Shown: positions 52,914-63,633, numbered from the stretch's first letter. The stretch: DNA of 64,000 nucleotides from Bacillota bacterium (GCA_012519025.1 JAAYQZ010000048.1:1-64000); one strand, 5' to 3'. Translations and numbers: made by a program. Notes: a model not told the origin generated them from the letters alone.

Positions 52914-55064
52914 ATGCATGTCGATAAGTTGCTGGAACGCGTGCTTTCTTATAATCCCCATGCTGACCTGCAGCTCATCGAGGAAGCTTACCAGGTTGCC
53001 GAAAAGGCCCATTCCGGTCAGTATAGGGACTCAGGCGAAGTCTATCTTAGACATCCTTATGAAGTAGCCATGATTTTAGCAGAATTTGAGTATGATGCTG
53101 TGACTATTGCCGCGGGATTGCTGCACGATGTTTTAGAGGACACAGATGTCACCCGGGACGAACTCACCGAACAATTTGGGGAAGAAATTGTGCTTTTAGT
53201 CGACGGAGTGACAAAACTGTCTCGGATACCGTTTCAAACTAGAGAGGAACATCAGGCACAAAGCCTTCGGAAAATGTTCTTGGCAATGGCAGAAGATTTG
53301 CGGGTTGTCGTGATCAAACTCGCCGATCGGCTGCACAATATGCGGACCTTGAGGCATCTGCCTGAAAATAGGCAAATCCGCTTAGCCAATGAAACCTTAG
53401 AGATCTATGCACCGCTGGCCCACCGACTGGGTATGTGGGGCGTAAAATGGGAAATGGAAGATCTCGCCTTTCGTTTTTTAAATACTAAGGCTTACTACGA
53501 TGTAGTCAATAAGGTGGCCAAACAGCGCAAAGAGAGGGAAGGCGAGTTAAAAACAGTTATCAGCACCATCGAAGGCGCTTTAAGTGATGTAGATATAGTC
53601 GGAGAGGTGACCGGGCGCTCAAAACATGTTTACAGCATTTACCAGAAAATGCAGCGCCAAGTTAAATCATTTGATGAGATCTACGATCTTATGGCTGTGC
53701 GGGTGGTTGTGGATACTGTAAAAGATTGTTACGGTGTCTTGGGTATCGTGCATACACTTTGGAAACCCGTGCCGGGGCGATTCAAAGACTATATTGCTAT
53801 GCCTAAATCCAATATGTATCAATCACTTCACACTACAGTGATCGGCCCGGAAGGTGACCCGTTTGAGATTCAGATCCGAACTTGGGAGATGCATCGCATA
53901 GCGGAGAAAGGGATTGCAGCCCACTGGCTTTACAAAGAAGGGCTGCGGCGGGGTTCAGTTGAGTTCGAAGAAAAGATGGCATGGCTGCGCCAAGTGATGG
54001 ATTGGCTTAAAGAGATGAAAGATCCTGAAGAGTTTATGGCAACACTTCGTATCGATCTTTTTGAAGACGAAGTCTTCGTATTCACTCCCAAAGGTGACGT
54101 AAAAAACCTGCCGGCCGGGGCAACACCAGTTGATTTTGCTTTCAGCGTACACACTGATGTAGGCCTGCACTGCAGTGGTGCAAAGGTAAACGGCCGCATT
54201 GTTCCTTTGGATTACCAGCTGAACAATGGTGAATTTGTCGAGGTTTTAACTTCTAAAACCCCATCACCCAGTAGGGATTGGCTTAATTTTGTCAAGACCT
54301 CTAAAGCCCGCAGTAAAATCAGGGCATGGCTAAAAGATCAATACAGAGAAAGTAGTGTGGAAAGAGGGTTTGAGCTTTTAGTCAAAGAGTGCCGCAAATA
54401 TGGCCAGGAACCGGGAGATGTTCTTAAAAATGATGATTTAAATGAGGCTGCTAAACGCTATGGACTTGGATCCAGGGAAGATTTGTTGGCCAGTGTGGGC
54501 AACGGCAAGATTGTGCCCCGCCAGGTTTTAAGCAGATTGATCGATGATGAAGCACATCCTTTAGTCAGCCAACAGGCGCAAGCCACCACCACTGCACCGA
54601 GGAGAAGTCGGGTTCCCAGAGGTATTACTGTTAAAGGTATGGATAATCTTTTGATGAGAATATCCAAATGCTGCAACCCTGTGCCCGGCGATGAAATTGT
54701 CGGTTACATCACCCGGGGTAGGGGTGTTTCGATCCATCGGGCTGACTGCCCAAACGTTGCAGCGTTGGCTGAAGAACCTGAACGGCGTATTGAAGTGGAG
54801 TGGAGTGCTGCCAATGATTCTTCCTATCCTGTGGAACTGGCCATTGAGGCCATAGATCGTGTGAACTTGCTCACATCGATTATGAACACCATATCGGAGA
54901 CAAAAACACAGATAGAAGCAGTCAATGCTAGAACAAGTGAACACAAAATGGCTTTGATTAACATGATCGTAAATATTCGTGATGTAGAACACATGCACGA
55001 TATCATGAGACGGGTCAAACGTGTCGAAGGCGTCGTTAGTGTGACCAGGGCCCGACCAACTTAA
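52914..55064 (+). CDS. relA: Bifunctional (p)ppGpp synthetase/hydrolase (Rel)
   Basis: AGLLHDVLEDTDVTRDEL HD domain; MPKSNMYQSLHTTVIGPEGDPFEIQIRTWEMHRIAEKGIAAHW; TGS and ACT domains. Confidence 0.96.
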   Translation: MHVDKLLERVLSYNPHADLQLIEEAYQVAEKAHSGQYRDSGEVYLRHPYEVAMILAEFEYDAVTIAAGLLHDVLEDTDVTRDELTEQFGEEIVLLVDGVTKLSRIPFQTREEHQAQSLRKMFLAMAEDLRVVVIKLADRLHNMRTLRHLPENRQIRLANETLEIYAPLAHRLGMWGVKWEMEDLAFRFLNTKAYYDVVNKVAKQRKEREGELKTVISTIEGALSDVDIVGEVTGRSKHVYSIYQKMQRQVKSFDEIYDLMAVRVVVDTVKDCYGVLGIVHTLWKPVPGRFKDYIAMPKSNMYQSLHTTVIGPEGDPFEIQIRTWEMHRIAEKGIAAHWLYKEGLRRGSVEFEEKMAWLRQVMDWLKEMKDPEEFMATLRIDLFEDEVFVFTPKGDVKNLPAGATPVDFAFSVHTDVGLHCSGAKVNGRIVPLDYQLNNGEFVEVLTSKTPSPSRDWLNFVKTSKARSKIRAWLKDQYRESSVERGFELLVKECRKYGQEPGDVLKNDDLNEAAKRYGLGSREDLLASVGNGKIVPRQVLSRLIDDEAHPLVSQQAQATTTAPRRSRVPRGITVKGMDNLLMRISKCCNPVPGDEIVGYITRGRGVSIHRADCPNVAALAEEPERRIEVEWSAANDSSYPVELAIEAIDRVNLLTSIMNTISETKTQIEAVNARTSEHKMALINMIVNIRDVEHMHDIMRRVKRVEGVVSVTRARPT

Positions 55065-55139
55065 TACCTAATCTGGGACCGTTTAGTGGGACAGAAACAC
55101 GTGTTAACAAAGCAGATTACAGATGAGGATGTTTGATGC

Positions 55140-55598
55140 ATGCGAGCTTTAGTACAGCGAGTCGAAGGCGGACAAGTTAAAGTAGATGGGAAGATTGTGG
55201 GTAAGATTGGACACGGCATGGTAATCTTTTTGGGAGTGGCAAAAGATGATACCCAATGGGATGCCTCCTGGCTTGCGAATAAGGTAGGGAATCTGCGCAT
55301 TTTTGATGATGCAGATGGACGGATGAATCTTTCCATACTTGATACCCAAGGTGAGGCCTTAGTGGTTTCTCAATTTACCCTTTACGGCAACTGCCGAAAA
55401 GGGCGGCGTCCCAGCTTTGATGATGCTGCCGGTCCTAAGGAGGCACAAGATCTGTATATGGATTTTGTGGAAAATTTGGAAAAGCTTGGTATATCTGTGG
55501 CAACAGGTCAATTTCAAGCCTATATGTCGGTTGAATTGGTTAACAGTGGACCGGTGACTTTAATGGTGGAATCTGAGGATGCACGACCTGCTTTGTAG
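55140..55598 (+). CDS. dtd: D-aminoacyl-tRNA deacylase
   Basis: MRALVQRVEGGQVKVDGKIVGKIGHGMVIFLGVAKDD; GEALVVSQFTLYGNCRKGRRPSF. Confidence 0.96.
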   Translation: MRALVQRVEGGQVKVDGKIVGKIGHGMVIFLGVAKDDTQWDASWLANKVGNLRIFDDADGRMNLSILDTQGEALVVSQFTLYGNCRKGRRPSFDDAAGPKEAQDLYMDFVENLEKLGISVATGQFQAYMSVELVNSGPVTLMVESEDARPAL

Positions 55599-55625
55599 GC
55601 AGGAGTTATTAAAAAGATTGGAGTT

Positions 55626-56249
55626 TTGGTTATGGAGATCTTGGGGCTGGCAGTGGGACCAACTGGTGCCAATTGTTATATTATCACCCATAATGGTAGT
55701 GGAATAATTATTGATCCCGGGGCTGAAGGTGAACGGATCTTACAAATCCTAGACGAGCGGAAGCTTAAAATCGAGGCTGTAATCAATACCCATGGACATT
55801 TCGATCACATTGGGGCCAATGCCGATATTAAAAAGGCCACTGATGCTCCTTTGTACATCCATGAAACAGATGCCCCAATGCTGCCCGACCCGAACAATAA
55901 TTTGGCTGTATGGGCCGGGGTGACCGATATATCAAGCCCTCCGGCAGATAAATTGCTCCAAGGTGGCGAAGTGCTGCCATTTGCAGGTTTGGAAGCCACA
56001 ATTTTGCATACACCGGGACACACTCCGGGCTGTATATGCATTAAAATTGGCGATGCTTTATTCAGCGGGGATACGCTTTTTGCCGGTTCTGTGGGCCGAA
56101 CGGATTTACCCGGATCGTCTGAAACTGCATTGTACAAATCTATTAACGAAGTGATCTTGCCTTTGCCCAAACACACTGCCATATATCCGGGCCATGGGCC
56201 TGCCAGTACATTGGGGCGGGAAAGGCGAGAAAACCCTTTTTTGCTGTAA
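55626..56249 (+). CDS. MBL-fold metallo-hydrolase (glyoxalase II-like)
   Basis: VINTHGHFDHIGANADI; LHTPGHTPGCICI; FSGDTLFAGSVGRTDLPG; YPGHGPAST. Confidence 0.92.
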   Translation: MVMEILGLAVGPTGANCYIITHNGSGIIIDPGAEGERILQILDERKLKIEAVINTHGHFDHIGANADIKKATDAPLYIHETDAPMLPDPNNNLAVWAGVTDISSPPADKLLQGGEVLPFAGLEATILHTPGHTPGCICIKIGDALFSGDTLFAGSVGRTDLPGSSETALYKSINEVILPLPKHTAIYPGHGPASTLGRERRENPFLL

Positions 56250-56364
56250 GTTGTCTAAATGCGTCTGTCCGCCTATTTGGTTGACAGGGACAAGGTGATG
56301 ACATACAATTAATTTGATCTTTTCTAATTGAGCGCGGGATAAGGAACGGGAGGGGTTTTGGCAA

Positions 56365-57936
56365 ATGTTTAAACTAATGCGGGAACGCATGAAAGTGGTC
56401 GTAATCGTCGTTGCAGTGGCCTTTGTGGCTACCCTGTTTTACGCGGGAGGAGTTTCTTTGTTCGGCGGCGGTGGCAATACAGCCAACGCGGCATCAGTGG
56501 CCTTGGTCAATGGCAAGGGGATCTCCTATACGGACTTTTACCAAGCATATTATGATATAGTGCGTCAACAGGAGATGTACGGCCAACCGATTCGAGGACA
56601 GCTAGTCAGCCAGGCACAGTACTATGCTTTGGATCAATTAGTGACTCAAGAACTCCTACTGCAGGCGGCTGAAGATGCGAAGCTTACAGTAGATGAGTCT
56701 ATTGTTGAGGAGCGATTCGAGGAGATCCAGAGTAATTTTCCCTCTAAGGCCATTTTTGAACAGGAATTAATGAATTCCGGCCTCACAAGCAAAGAGTTGA
56801 AAAAGCTTATACGCGCTAATCTGAAGCTGGAAGGCCTCCAAGAGGAGCTTCTTGCTGACGTTACAGTAACTGATGCCGATATACGGGAGGCCTATGAAGA
56901 GGTCAAAGCCCGCCACATCCTCATTGAGATAGATGAAGTCGGTGAAAACCCCAAAGAAGAGGCGCTTGCAGAAGCCCAACGGGTGATGGATGCCATCCGG
57001 GAAGGTGTAGATTTCACTGCGGCGGCAAAATCGTATTCATCCGATCCCGGCAGTGCATCAGTCGGCGGAGACTTGGGATGGTTTGGGCGCGGCCGCATGG
57101 TCAAACCCTTTGAAGAAGCTGCTTTTGCGGCTGAAATCGGTGACCTGGTAGGTCCTGTGGAAAGCGATTTCGGCTTCCATATAATTGAGGTAACTGATCG
57201 CAAAGAGGCAAGTGGAGTCGAATTTGATGCTGTTAAAGAAGAACTCAAAGGTGAGCTGCAGGCAAGCAAAGAGCAAGAGCTTTTAGTTGAATGGTTGACG
57301 GATTTGCGAAATGCAGCACAGATTGAAATCAAGGATCCTGCCCTTTTGGCGCACAAGCTTACCATGGAAGGCCAATGGGACGAGGCTGCCAATGCCTATG
57401 AGGCGGCAATATTAGCCAATGACTCTGATCCCTACCTGCATTCGTCCTTGGCAGTTGTTTTTGAGCAGCAAGGGGAGCCGGACAAGGCTTTAGCCCAATA
57501 TGAACTAGCCGCCGAAAAGGCGGAAACCGATCCCGAACTTTGGCTGATCGTGGGTATGATGCATCAAGACCGCGATAATAAGGAAGCAGCTGTTCATGCA
57601 TATAAGAGTGCTTCAGATGCTGATGAGACAAACATGATGCTTCATTTCCAGCTGATGGATGCATTTTACGAACTCGGTGAGGAAGAATTGGCTGACCGGG
57701 AAGAAGAAAAGATATTAGAGATCCAGGAAATGCTTGAAGAAAGAGAGCGAGTAGCTCAGGAAATGCAAAGACTTGCGGAGGAAGCCGAACAGTCTAATGA
57801 TGATCACGGCGAAGATGGCGATGCCGAGGAATCATCTTCTGATCAGTCGGAGCCGCAGAATGAACTAAATGATGTCGATGACGGCGGCCTGGAGGATGTT
57901 TCTGCAGATGAAGCAGGGCCCGCGTCAGGGCAGTAA
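56365..57936 (+). CDS. Membrane-anchored SurA/PpiC-type peptidylprolyl isomerase with TPR region and acidic tail
   Basis: N-terminal TM; ARHILIEIDEVGENPKEEALAEAQRVMDAIREGVDFTAAAKSYSSDPGSASVGGDLGWFGRGRMVKPFEEAAF; TPR-like repeats. Confidence 0.9.
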   Translation: MFKLMRERMKVVVIVVAVAFVATLFYAGGVSLFGGGGNTANAASVALVNGKGISYTDFYQAYYDIVRQQEMYGQPIRGQLVSQAQYYALDQLVTQELLLQAAEDAKLTVDESIVEERFEEIQSNFPSKAIFEQELMNSGLTSKELKKLIRANLKLEGLQEELLADVTVTDADIREAYEEVKARHILIEIDEVGENPKEEALAEAQRVMDAIREGVDFTAAAKSYSSDPGSASVGGDLGWFGRGRMVKPFEEAAFAAEIGDLVGPVESDFGFHIIEVTDRKEASGVEFDAVKEELKGELQASKEQELLVEWLTDLRNAAQIEIKDPALLAHKLTMEGQWDEAANAYEAAILANDSDPYLHSSLAVVFEQQGEPDKALAQYELAAEKAETDPELWLIVGMMHQDRDNKEAAVHAYKSASDADETNMMLHFQLMDAFYELGEEELADREEEKILEIQEMLEERERVAQEMQRLAEEAEQSNDDHGEDGDAEESSSDQSEPQNELNDVDDGGLEDVSADEAGPASGQ

Positions 57937-57959
57937 GAGTCAACCCGATTCAAACACGT

Positions 57960-57988
57960 GAGTGGCGGGTAACCGCCACTCTTCTTAT
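57960..57988 (+). terminator. Hairpin between the PpiC-like gene and hisS
   Basis: GAGTGGCGG-gtaa-CCGCCACTC followed by TTCTTAT. Confidence 0.55.
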
Positions 57989-58038
57989 GAGGGTCTAAAT
58001 CATAAGTTTTAATGATATAACCATGTCGATAAAGGGAT

Positions 58039-59328
58039 GTGTTGGACTTGTTAGCAAAGACGCCCCGGGGCACAAGCGATATTTTACCTCCTGACAGTTC
58101 GCTTTGGCAGTATATTGAGGAACAACTAAGGGAGATTTTTCGGCTGCACGGCTACAAAGAAATTCGAACGCCCATTTTCGAAGAGACACAACTCTTTGAG
58201 CGGGGAATCGGTGAGGCCACTGACATAGTGGAAAAAGAAATGTACACTTTTGAAGACAGGGCCGAGCGCAGCCTGACTTTAAGACCGGAAGGCACCGCTC
58301 CTGTTGTAAGATCGTACCTGCAGCACAAGCTGTATGGTGAAGCCCAACCCATTAAGGTATACTATTTGGGACCGATGTTTAGATATGAACGGCCCCAAAC
58401 GGGGCGGTCCCGCCAATTTCATCAATATGGTGCTGAAGCATTGGGGACCAAAGATCCGGCCGCCGATGCTGAGATGATTGCTGTTCCGGTTGAGTTGCTT
58501 CGGAGGTTGGGGCTAGATGACCTGGAGGTAGAAGTAAACAGCATCGGATGTCCGGAATGCCGCGGGGAGTACCGCACTTACTTAATCGAGGCCCTGTCAC
58601 CGAAAATAGATACATTATGCGGTGATTGCCAAAGAAGATTGAGCCGCAATCCTTTACGTGTATTAGACTGCAAAAATGAAGCTTGCAACCAAGCTAAAAC
58701 TGACTTAAAATCAATTCACGATTTTCTTTGCGGTGAATGCTATGAGCATTTTGAGCAGGTTAAAGCCTATCTCAACTTACTGGATGTGACGTATACCATC
58801 AACCCCAAATTAGTAAGGGGTTTTGATTATTACACGAAGACAGTATTTGAAATTCTGTGTCACAGCCTGGGAGCCCAAGCCGCGGTGGCGGGTGGCGGGC
58901 GTTATGATGGTCTAATTGAGGAATGCGGTGGACCTTCCACACCTGCTGTTGGTTTTGCGGCCGGTATGGAGCGATTGCTATTGACCTTGGAAGAACGAGG
59001 CTGGAAGCCCCCGATAAAAGATGGCATTGACGTGTTTGTTGCCGGCGGTTTGGAGACACGTGATGCTGTAGTAGAAATAGTGTTTCGACTGCGGGGTTTA
59101 GGATGGCAGGCAGAAATGGATTATAATGACCGCAGTCTCAGAGCACAGATGCGGGCGGCGAACCGGCTAAACGCCACATGGACTCTGATCGCAGGTGAAA
59201 GAGAACTTGCGGAAGGGAAAGTGCTGGTAAGACATATGGCCGAAGGGCAGCAAGAAGAAGTACCTTTGGATGAAATACACAATTGGCTGAAACAAGCAAG
59301 ATTGGATAGTCAGGGAGTAAAGGAGTGA
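58039..59328 (+). CDS. hisS: Histidyl-tRNA synthetase
   Basis: GTG start; PRGTSDILPPD; TLRPEGTAPVVRSYLQHKL; GPMFRYERPQTGRSRQFHQYGAEALG. Confidence 0.97.
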   Translation: MLDLLAKTPRGTSDILPPDSSLWQYIEEQLREIFRLHGYKEIRTPIFEETQLFERGIGEATDIVEKEMYTFEDRAERSLTLRPEGTAPVVRSYLQHKLYGEAQPIKVYYLGPMFRYERPQTGRSRQFHQYGAEALGTKDPAADAEMIAVPVELLRRLGLDDLEVEVNSIGCPECRGEYRTYLIEALSPKIDTLCGDCQRRLSRNPLRVLDCKNEACNQAKTDLKSIHDFLCGECYEHFEQVKAYLNLLDVTYTINPKLVRGFDYYTKTVFEILCHSLGAQAAVAGGGRYDGLIEECGGPSTPAVGFAAGMERLLLTLEERGWKPPIKDGIDVFVAGGLETRDAVVEIVFRLRGLGWQAEMDYNDRSLRAQMRAANRLNATWTLIAGERELAEGKVLVRHMAEGQQEEVPLDEIHNWLKQARLDSQGVKE

Positions 59329-59335
59329 CTTTACC

Positions 59336-61144
59336 GTGGGATTCCAACGCACACATTTTTGTGGGGAACTGCGGGCAGAACATGTAGGTCAGGAAGTTGT
59401 TATTTGTGGTTGGGTCCATCGGAGGCGAGACCACGGTGGGGTTATTTTTATAGATGTACGTGACAGGGAAGGTTTGGTACAAGCTGTCTTTAATCCGGAG
59501 CGTCTGCCGGTCGCTGAGTTTGCCGAAGCAGAAAAACTGCGCAGTGAATTTGTAGTGCAGGTGTTTGGCAAAGTGCATGCCCGGATGCCGGGAATGGCCA
59601 ATCCAAATCTGGCTACAGGTGATGTAGAGATCTATGCAAACAAGTTGGTTGTTTTAAATGAAGCCAAAACACCGCCTTTTGCTGTAGAAGCCCGTAATGG
59701 GGTTGATGAGGCTTTGCGTCTTAGGTACCGGTATTTAGATCTGCGGCGCCCTGAGCTGCAGGCGGCTTTGGCCCTTCGACATAAGACAACAACACTAATT
59801 CGCGAGTTCTGCGATCAGCATGGATTTTGGGAGATAGAGACACCAATGCTCACTAAGAGCACACCTGAGGGAGCCCGGGACTTTTTGGTACCCAGCCGTG
59901 TCCAGCCGGGTGAATTTTATGCGCTGCCTCAGTCTCCTCAAATCTTCAAACAGTTACTTATGATGGGTGGTATAGATAGATACTTCCAGCTTGCCCGATG
60001 CTTTCGTGATGAAGATCTGCGGGCCGATCGACAGCCTGAGTTCACCCAGTTGGACATGGAGATGGCTTTTGTTGACCGGGAAGATATCCTTAAACTGATG
60101 GAAGGGTTAGTGGCCTTTGTAATGGAGGGGACTGTGGGCGTAAAACTCCCGCTGCCTTTACCGCGAATGTCTTATGATGAGGCCATGGCCCGTTATGGAT
60201 CCGATAAGCCAGATACCCGCTTTGGTCTGGAGATTTATGATCTTACCGATATTGTGAAAGACTGCGGTTTTAGGGTATTTGCTGATACCGCCGCTCAAGG
60301 TGGGGTTGTTCGAGGTATAAATGTCCCCGGCGCGGGAGATAGGTTCGCTCGCCGCGAGATCGATGAACTGGGGGAATTGGCGGAAAATTACGGTGCCAAG
60401 GGTTTGCTGTGGTTGATTGTCACCGATGAGGGGAGCCGGGGTGGGATCAGCAAGTTTTTTGAACCCTCAAAATTGAATGCCTTAGTTGAGGCTGTAGGCG
60501 CCAAAGCCGGAGATCTTTTAATCTTTGCTGCCGATGAGCCGCAGGTATGTGCCGAGGTTTTGGGCAGGATTCGGCTGTTTTTAGGCAACAAGTTGGATTT
60601 AATTCCTGAGGACACTTGGAATTTCTTGTGGGTCGTTGATTGGCCTTTGTTTGAGTATGATGATACAAGCCGACGATTCCAGGCAGCCCATCATCCGTTT
60701 ACAGCCCCAATTATGGAAGATCTGCCCTTATTGACGACTGATCAGGAAAAGGTAAGGGCCCAGGCCTATGATCTGGTTTTAAACGGGGTTGAGTTAGGTG
60801 GGGGCAGTATCCGCATCCACCGCCGCGATGTCCAAGAGCAGATGTTTAAGGCTATTGGGTTGTCTGCTGAAGAGGCGAATGCACGTTTTGGATTTTTCCT
60901 CGATGCTTTCGATTATGGGGCTCCGCCTCACGGTGGAATAGCCTTTGGGCTAGATCGCTGGATAATGCTGCTTGCCAAGCAGAGTTCTATTCGCGATGTG
61001 ATCGCTTTTCCGAAAACAGCCAGTGCGCAAGATTTGATGTCTGATGCACCTGCACCTGCCGTAGAGAAACAGCTGCAGGAGCTGCATATCCGTTTGAACC
61101 CGGAAGCCGTTCAGGGACTGAAGCAAAAGGAAACGTCTTCATAG
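59336..61144 (+). CDS. aspS: Aspartyl-tRNA synthetase
   Basis: VICGWVHRRRDHGGVIFIDVRDREGLVQAVFNPE; FRDEDLRADRQPEFTQLDMEMAF; GGIAFGLDRWIMLL. Confidence 0.97.
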   Translation: MGFQRTHFCGELRAEHVGQEVVICGWVHRRRDHGGVIFIDVRDREGLVQAVFNPERLPVAEFAEAEKLRSEFVVQVFGKVHARMPGMANPNLATGDVEIYANKLVVLNEAKTPPFAVEARNGVDEALRLRYRYLDLRRPELQAALALRHKTTTLIREFCDQHGFWEIETPMLTKSTPEGARDFLVPSRVQPGEFYALPQSPQIFKQLLMMGGIDRYFQLARCFRDEDLRADRQPEFTQLDMEMAFVDREDILKLMEGLVAFVMEGTVGVKLPLPLPRMSYDEAMARYGSDKPDTRFGLEIYDLTDIVKDCGFRVFADTAAQGGVVRGINVPGAGDRFARREIDELGELAENYGAKGLLWLIVTDEGSRGGISKFFEPSKLNALVEAVGAKAGDLLIFAADEPQVCAEVLGRIRLFLGNKLDLIPEDTWNFLWVVDWPLFEYDDTSRRFQAAHHPFTAPIMEDLPLLTTDQEKVRAQAYDLVLNGVELGGGSIRIHRRDVQEQMFKAIGLSAEEANARFGFFLDAFDYGAPPHGGIAFGLDRWIMLLAKQSSIRDVIAFPKTASAQDLMSDAPAPAVEKQLQELHIRLNPEAVQGLKQKETSS

Positions 61145-61177
61145 CGTTTCTTGCCAAAGTTGGTGAAAAATCCCAAC

Positions 61178-61206
61178 TTGCGTGCAGAGGGGTTCTATGA
61201 TATTAT
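61178..61206 (+). promoter_or_regulatory. Putative promoter of the 6S RNA gene
   Basis: TTGCGT (61178-61183), 17 nt spacer, TATTAT (61201-61206). Confidence 0.55.
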
Positions 61207-61212
61207 GAGGTT

Positions 61213-61415
61213 GCAGCAAAAACCTGTTAACTGCCCTACCGTGTGCGTGGTCAACCTGGCTATGTTATGAGCCAACACCATAACATTGGGAGCCTAATCT
61301 CTGATAGCGGCGTGCAGGCCTTTTAAAAAGGAAGCATTAAGTTATTAGGACGGCACCCACCTGCCGAGGCAGGTTCATTAACAGTCAGGATTAACGGCAT
61401 GGTGGGGATTTTTTT
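61213..61415 (+). ncRNA. ssrS: 6S RNA (bsrA-type)
   Basis: About 200 nt non-coding gap; conserved GGCACCCACCTG-like segment; pairing ends CCCTACCGTG / CATGGTGGGG followed by T7; location aspS-[6S]-tcdA-rarA matches B. subtilis bsrA. Confidence 0.85.
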
Positions 61416-61461
61416 AGGCTAGGATTTGCATCGGTCAAATATCCGATGTAAAACCTAGCCT
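61416..61461 (+). terminator. Large inverted repeat directly after 6S RNA T-tract (second hairpin of unknown role)
   Basis: AGGCTAGG-a-TTT-g-CATCGG-tcaaatat-CCGATG-ta-AAA-CCTAGCCT. Confidence 0.5.
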
Positions 61462-61495
61462 TACTTATATTTATGAATGGTAAAGTGGTGAAAAA

Positions 61496-62218
61496 GTGGC
61501 TGGAATGTTTGATCGCACGGAAATGCTCATCGGTTCAGAGGGCCTCGACATTCTGTCCAATGCCGAAGTGATTATTTTCGGCATAGGGGGTGTAGGTTCG
61601 TATGCCGCCGAGGCCTTAGCTCGGGCAGCCATCGGCAGATTGATTTTGGTTGATCATGATGTTATAGATATCACTAATTTAAATAGACAGATCCACGGGC
61701 TGCAAAGCACCATTGGTTTGCCTAAAGTCGAGGTAATGTCCGAAAGAATTAGAGACATCAATCCATGCTGTGATGTGGAAGTCCGTAGGGAATTTTACAC
61801 ACCTGAAAAGGAGACCGATTTTTTTAATCAAAGCTATGATTATGTGCTTGATGCTATTGACTCTGTCAGGGCAAAACTGGGTCTGATTACAGCATGCCTG
61901 CAGCGCCAGATCCCCATTATTTCCAGTATGGGAGCAGGCAACAAACTAGAACCCAGCGGTTTTCATGTCGTAGACATCAAAGACACCTATAATGATCCTT
62001 TAGCCCGGGTTATTCGCAGGCGGTTGAGGGCGTTGGGAATCAACAAAGGACTGAATGTGGTTTTTTCCCCTGAACTGCCCCAGACTCCAATCCGCGGTGA
62101 AAATGGTTCCACACCGGCAAGTATTTCTTTTGTACCGCCTGTGGCCGGTCTAGTTATGGCGGGCTTTGTGATCCAAAAGCTGCTTGCCGGGAAGGTAGGT
62201 CACGTCAAAAACAGTTGA
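61496..62218 (+). CDS. tcdA: tRNA threonylcarbamoyladenosine dehydratase (ThiF/E1-like)
   Basis: GTG start; FGIGGVGSYAAEALARAAIGRLILVDHDVIDITNLNRQIHGLQSTIGLPKVEVM. Confidence 0.93.
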   Translation: MAGMFDRTEMLIGSEGLDILSNAEVIIFGIGGVGSYAAEALARAAIGRLILVDHDVIDITNLNRQIHGLQSTIGLPKVEVMSERIRDINPCCDVEVRREFYTPEKETDFFNQSYDYVLDAIDSVRAKLGLITACLQRQIPIISSMGAGNKLEPSGFHVVDIKDTYNDPLARVIRRRLRALGINKGLNVVFSPELPQTPIRGENGSTPASISFVPPVAGLVMAGFVIQKLLAGKVGHVKNS

Positions 62219-62248
62219 AATTAGCTTATGCAAGGAGGCTCTGTCGAT

Positions 62249-63595
62249 ATGGATTTGTTTGGTCACGCCAGTCAGGAAGAACAAAGAAAACGGGCCCCAC
62301 TTGCCGTCCGCATGCGGCCCCGGACTTTAGAAGAGTTTGAAGGTCAAGAGCAGATCCTTGGTGAGGACAGCATTTTGCGTCGGGCTATAGTCAAGGATCA
62401 GCTTCAGTCCTTGATCTTGTACGGTCCTCCCGGGACAGGAAAAACGGCATTGGCGGCCGTGGTTGCCCGCATGACCAGCTCCTATTTTGTTTCACTTAAT
62501 GCTGTTATGGCAACAGTTAAGGATCTAAGGGCTGTGGTGGAGTCCGCCAAAGAGCGGCAGCGATTGTATACACAGGGCACGATACTATTTCTCGATGAAA
62601 TCCATCGATTTAACAAAACTCAACAAGATGCCCTCTTACCCTTTGTAGAAGAGGGCTTACTGGTTTTAATCGGAGCCACAACTGAAAATCCTTTTTTTAC
62701 CGTTAATCGAGCACTGTTGTCCCGGTCTCGGGTGGTGCAGTTGGAGCCGCTGTCCACCGCAAGCATTAAAAACATTTTGACAAGGGCTTTAACTGATGAA
62801 GTGCGGGGCTTAGGTCATCGACAGATAGTGATCAAAGATGAAGAGCTTCTGTTTTTGGCCAAAGCGGCCGGTGGGGATGCCCGAGTGGCCTTAAATGCGC
62901 TGGATTTGGCAGCCGAAGTAGCAGAAGCTGATGAGCATGGCAACCGTGTGCTTGATCACGCATTATTGGTTGAGGCTTTACAAACCCCGATGGTTGGTTA
63001 TGATCGAGCCGGTGATGGTCATTATGATTTGGCTTCCTGCCTGATTAAGAGTATTCGGGGTTCAGATCCCCAAGCAGCGCTCTATTATCTGGCCAGAATG
63101 CTCAGGGGTGGTGAAGATCTCAGGTTTATTGCCAGAAGACTGGTGATATCAGCAGTGGAAGATGTGGGTCTTGCCGATCCTCAAGCCTTAGTTGTGGCCA
63201 ATGCTGCCGCTGAGGCTGTGGAACGCATCGGTATGCCGGAAGGTCGCCTAATTTTCGCCCAGGCGGCAGTTTATTTGGCTTGTGCTCCAAAAAGCAATTC
63301 CGTATATTTGGGCATCAACAAAGCATGGCAGCGGGCGGGGGAGACAGGGACACTGCCGGTCCCCAAGCATCTTCGGGACACGCATTATCAGGGGGCCGAT
63401 GAGCTTGGTCATGGATTGGATTACAAATATCCCCACGATTATCCGGGTCACTGGGTAAAACAGCAGTATCTGCCAGATGAGATCAAATCAGATATTTTTT
63501 ACCAAGCCGGTGAAGAAGGCTATGAATTGCAGATCAAAGAAATAATGGAGCAGCGCAAAAGGATTAGAATTGATGTTGACACAAATAAAGGGTAG
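62249..63595 (+). CDS. rarA: Replication-associated recombination protein A (MgsA/RarA)
   Basis: [80 protein letters not shown]. Confidence 0.96.
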   Translation: MDLFGHASQEEQRKRAPLAVRMRPRTLEEFEGQEQILGEDSILRRAIVKDQLQSLILYGPPGTGKTALAAVVARMTSSYFVSLNAVMATVKDLRAVVESAKERQRLYTQGTILFLDEIHRFNKTQQDALLPFVEEGLLVLIGATTENPFFTVNRALLSRSRVVQLEPLSTASIKNILTRALTDEVRGLGHRQIVIKDEELLFLAKAAGGDARVALNALDLAAEVAEADEHGNRVLDHALLVEALQTPMVGYDRAGDGHYDLASCLIKSIRGSDPQAALYYLARMLRGGEDLRFIARRLVISAVEDVGLADPQALVVANAAAEAVERIGMPEGRLIFAQAAVYLACAPKSNSVYLGINKAWQRAGETGTLPVPKHLRDTHYQGADELGHGLDYKYPHDYPGHWVKQQYLPDEIKSDIFYQAGEEGYELQIKEIMEQRKRIRIDVDTNKG

Positions 63596-63604
63596 TGTTA
63601 TTAT
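63576..63604 (+). promoter_or_regulatory. Promoter for Rrf2-family regulator
   Basis: TTGACA (63576-63581), 17 nt spacer, TATTAT (63599-63604). Confidence 0.8.
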
Positions 63605-63616
63605 ATCTCTAGATAT

Positions 63617-63633
63617 CCGAGTGGAATACTCGG
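63617..63633. promoter_or_regulatory. Candidate Rrf2 operator
   Basis: Perfect dyad CCGAGT-ggaat-ACTCGG just downstream of the predicted TSS. Confidence 0.6.
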
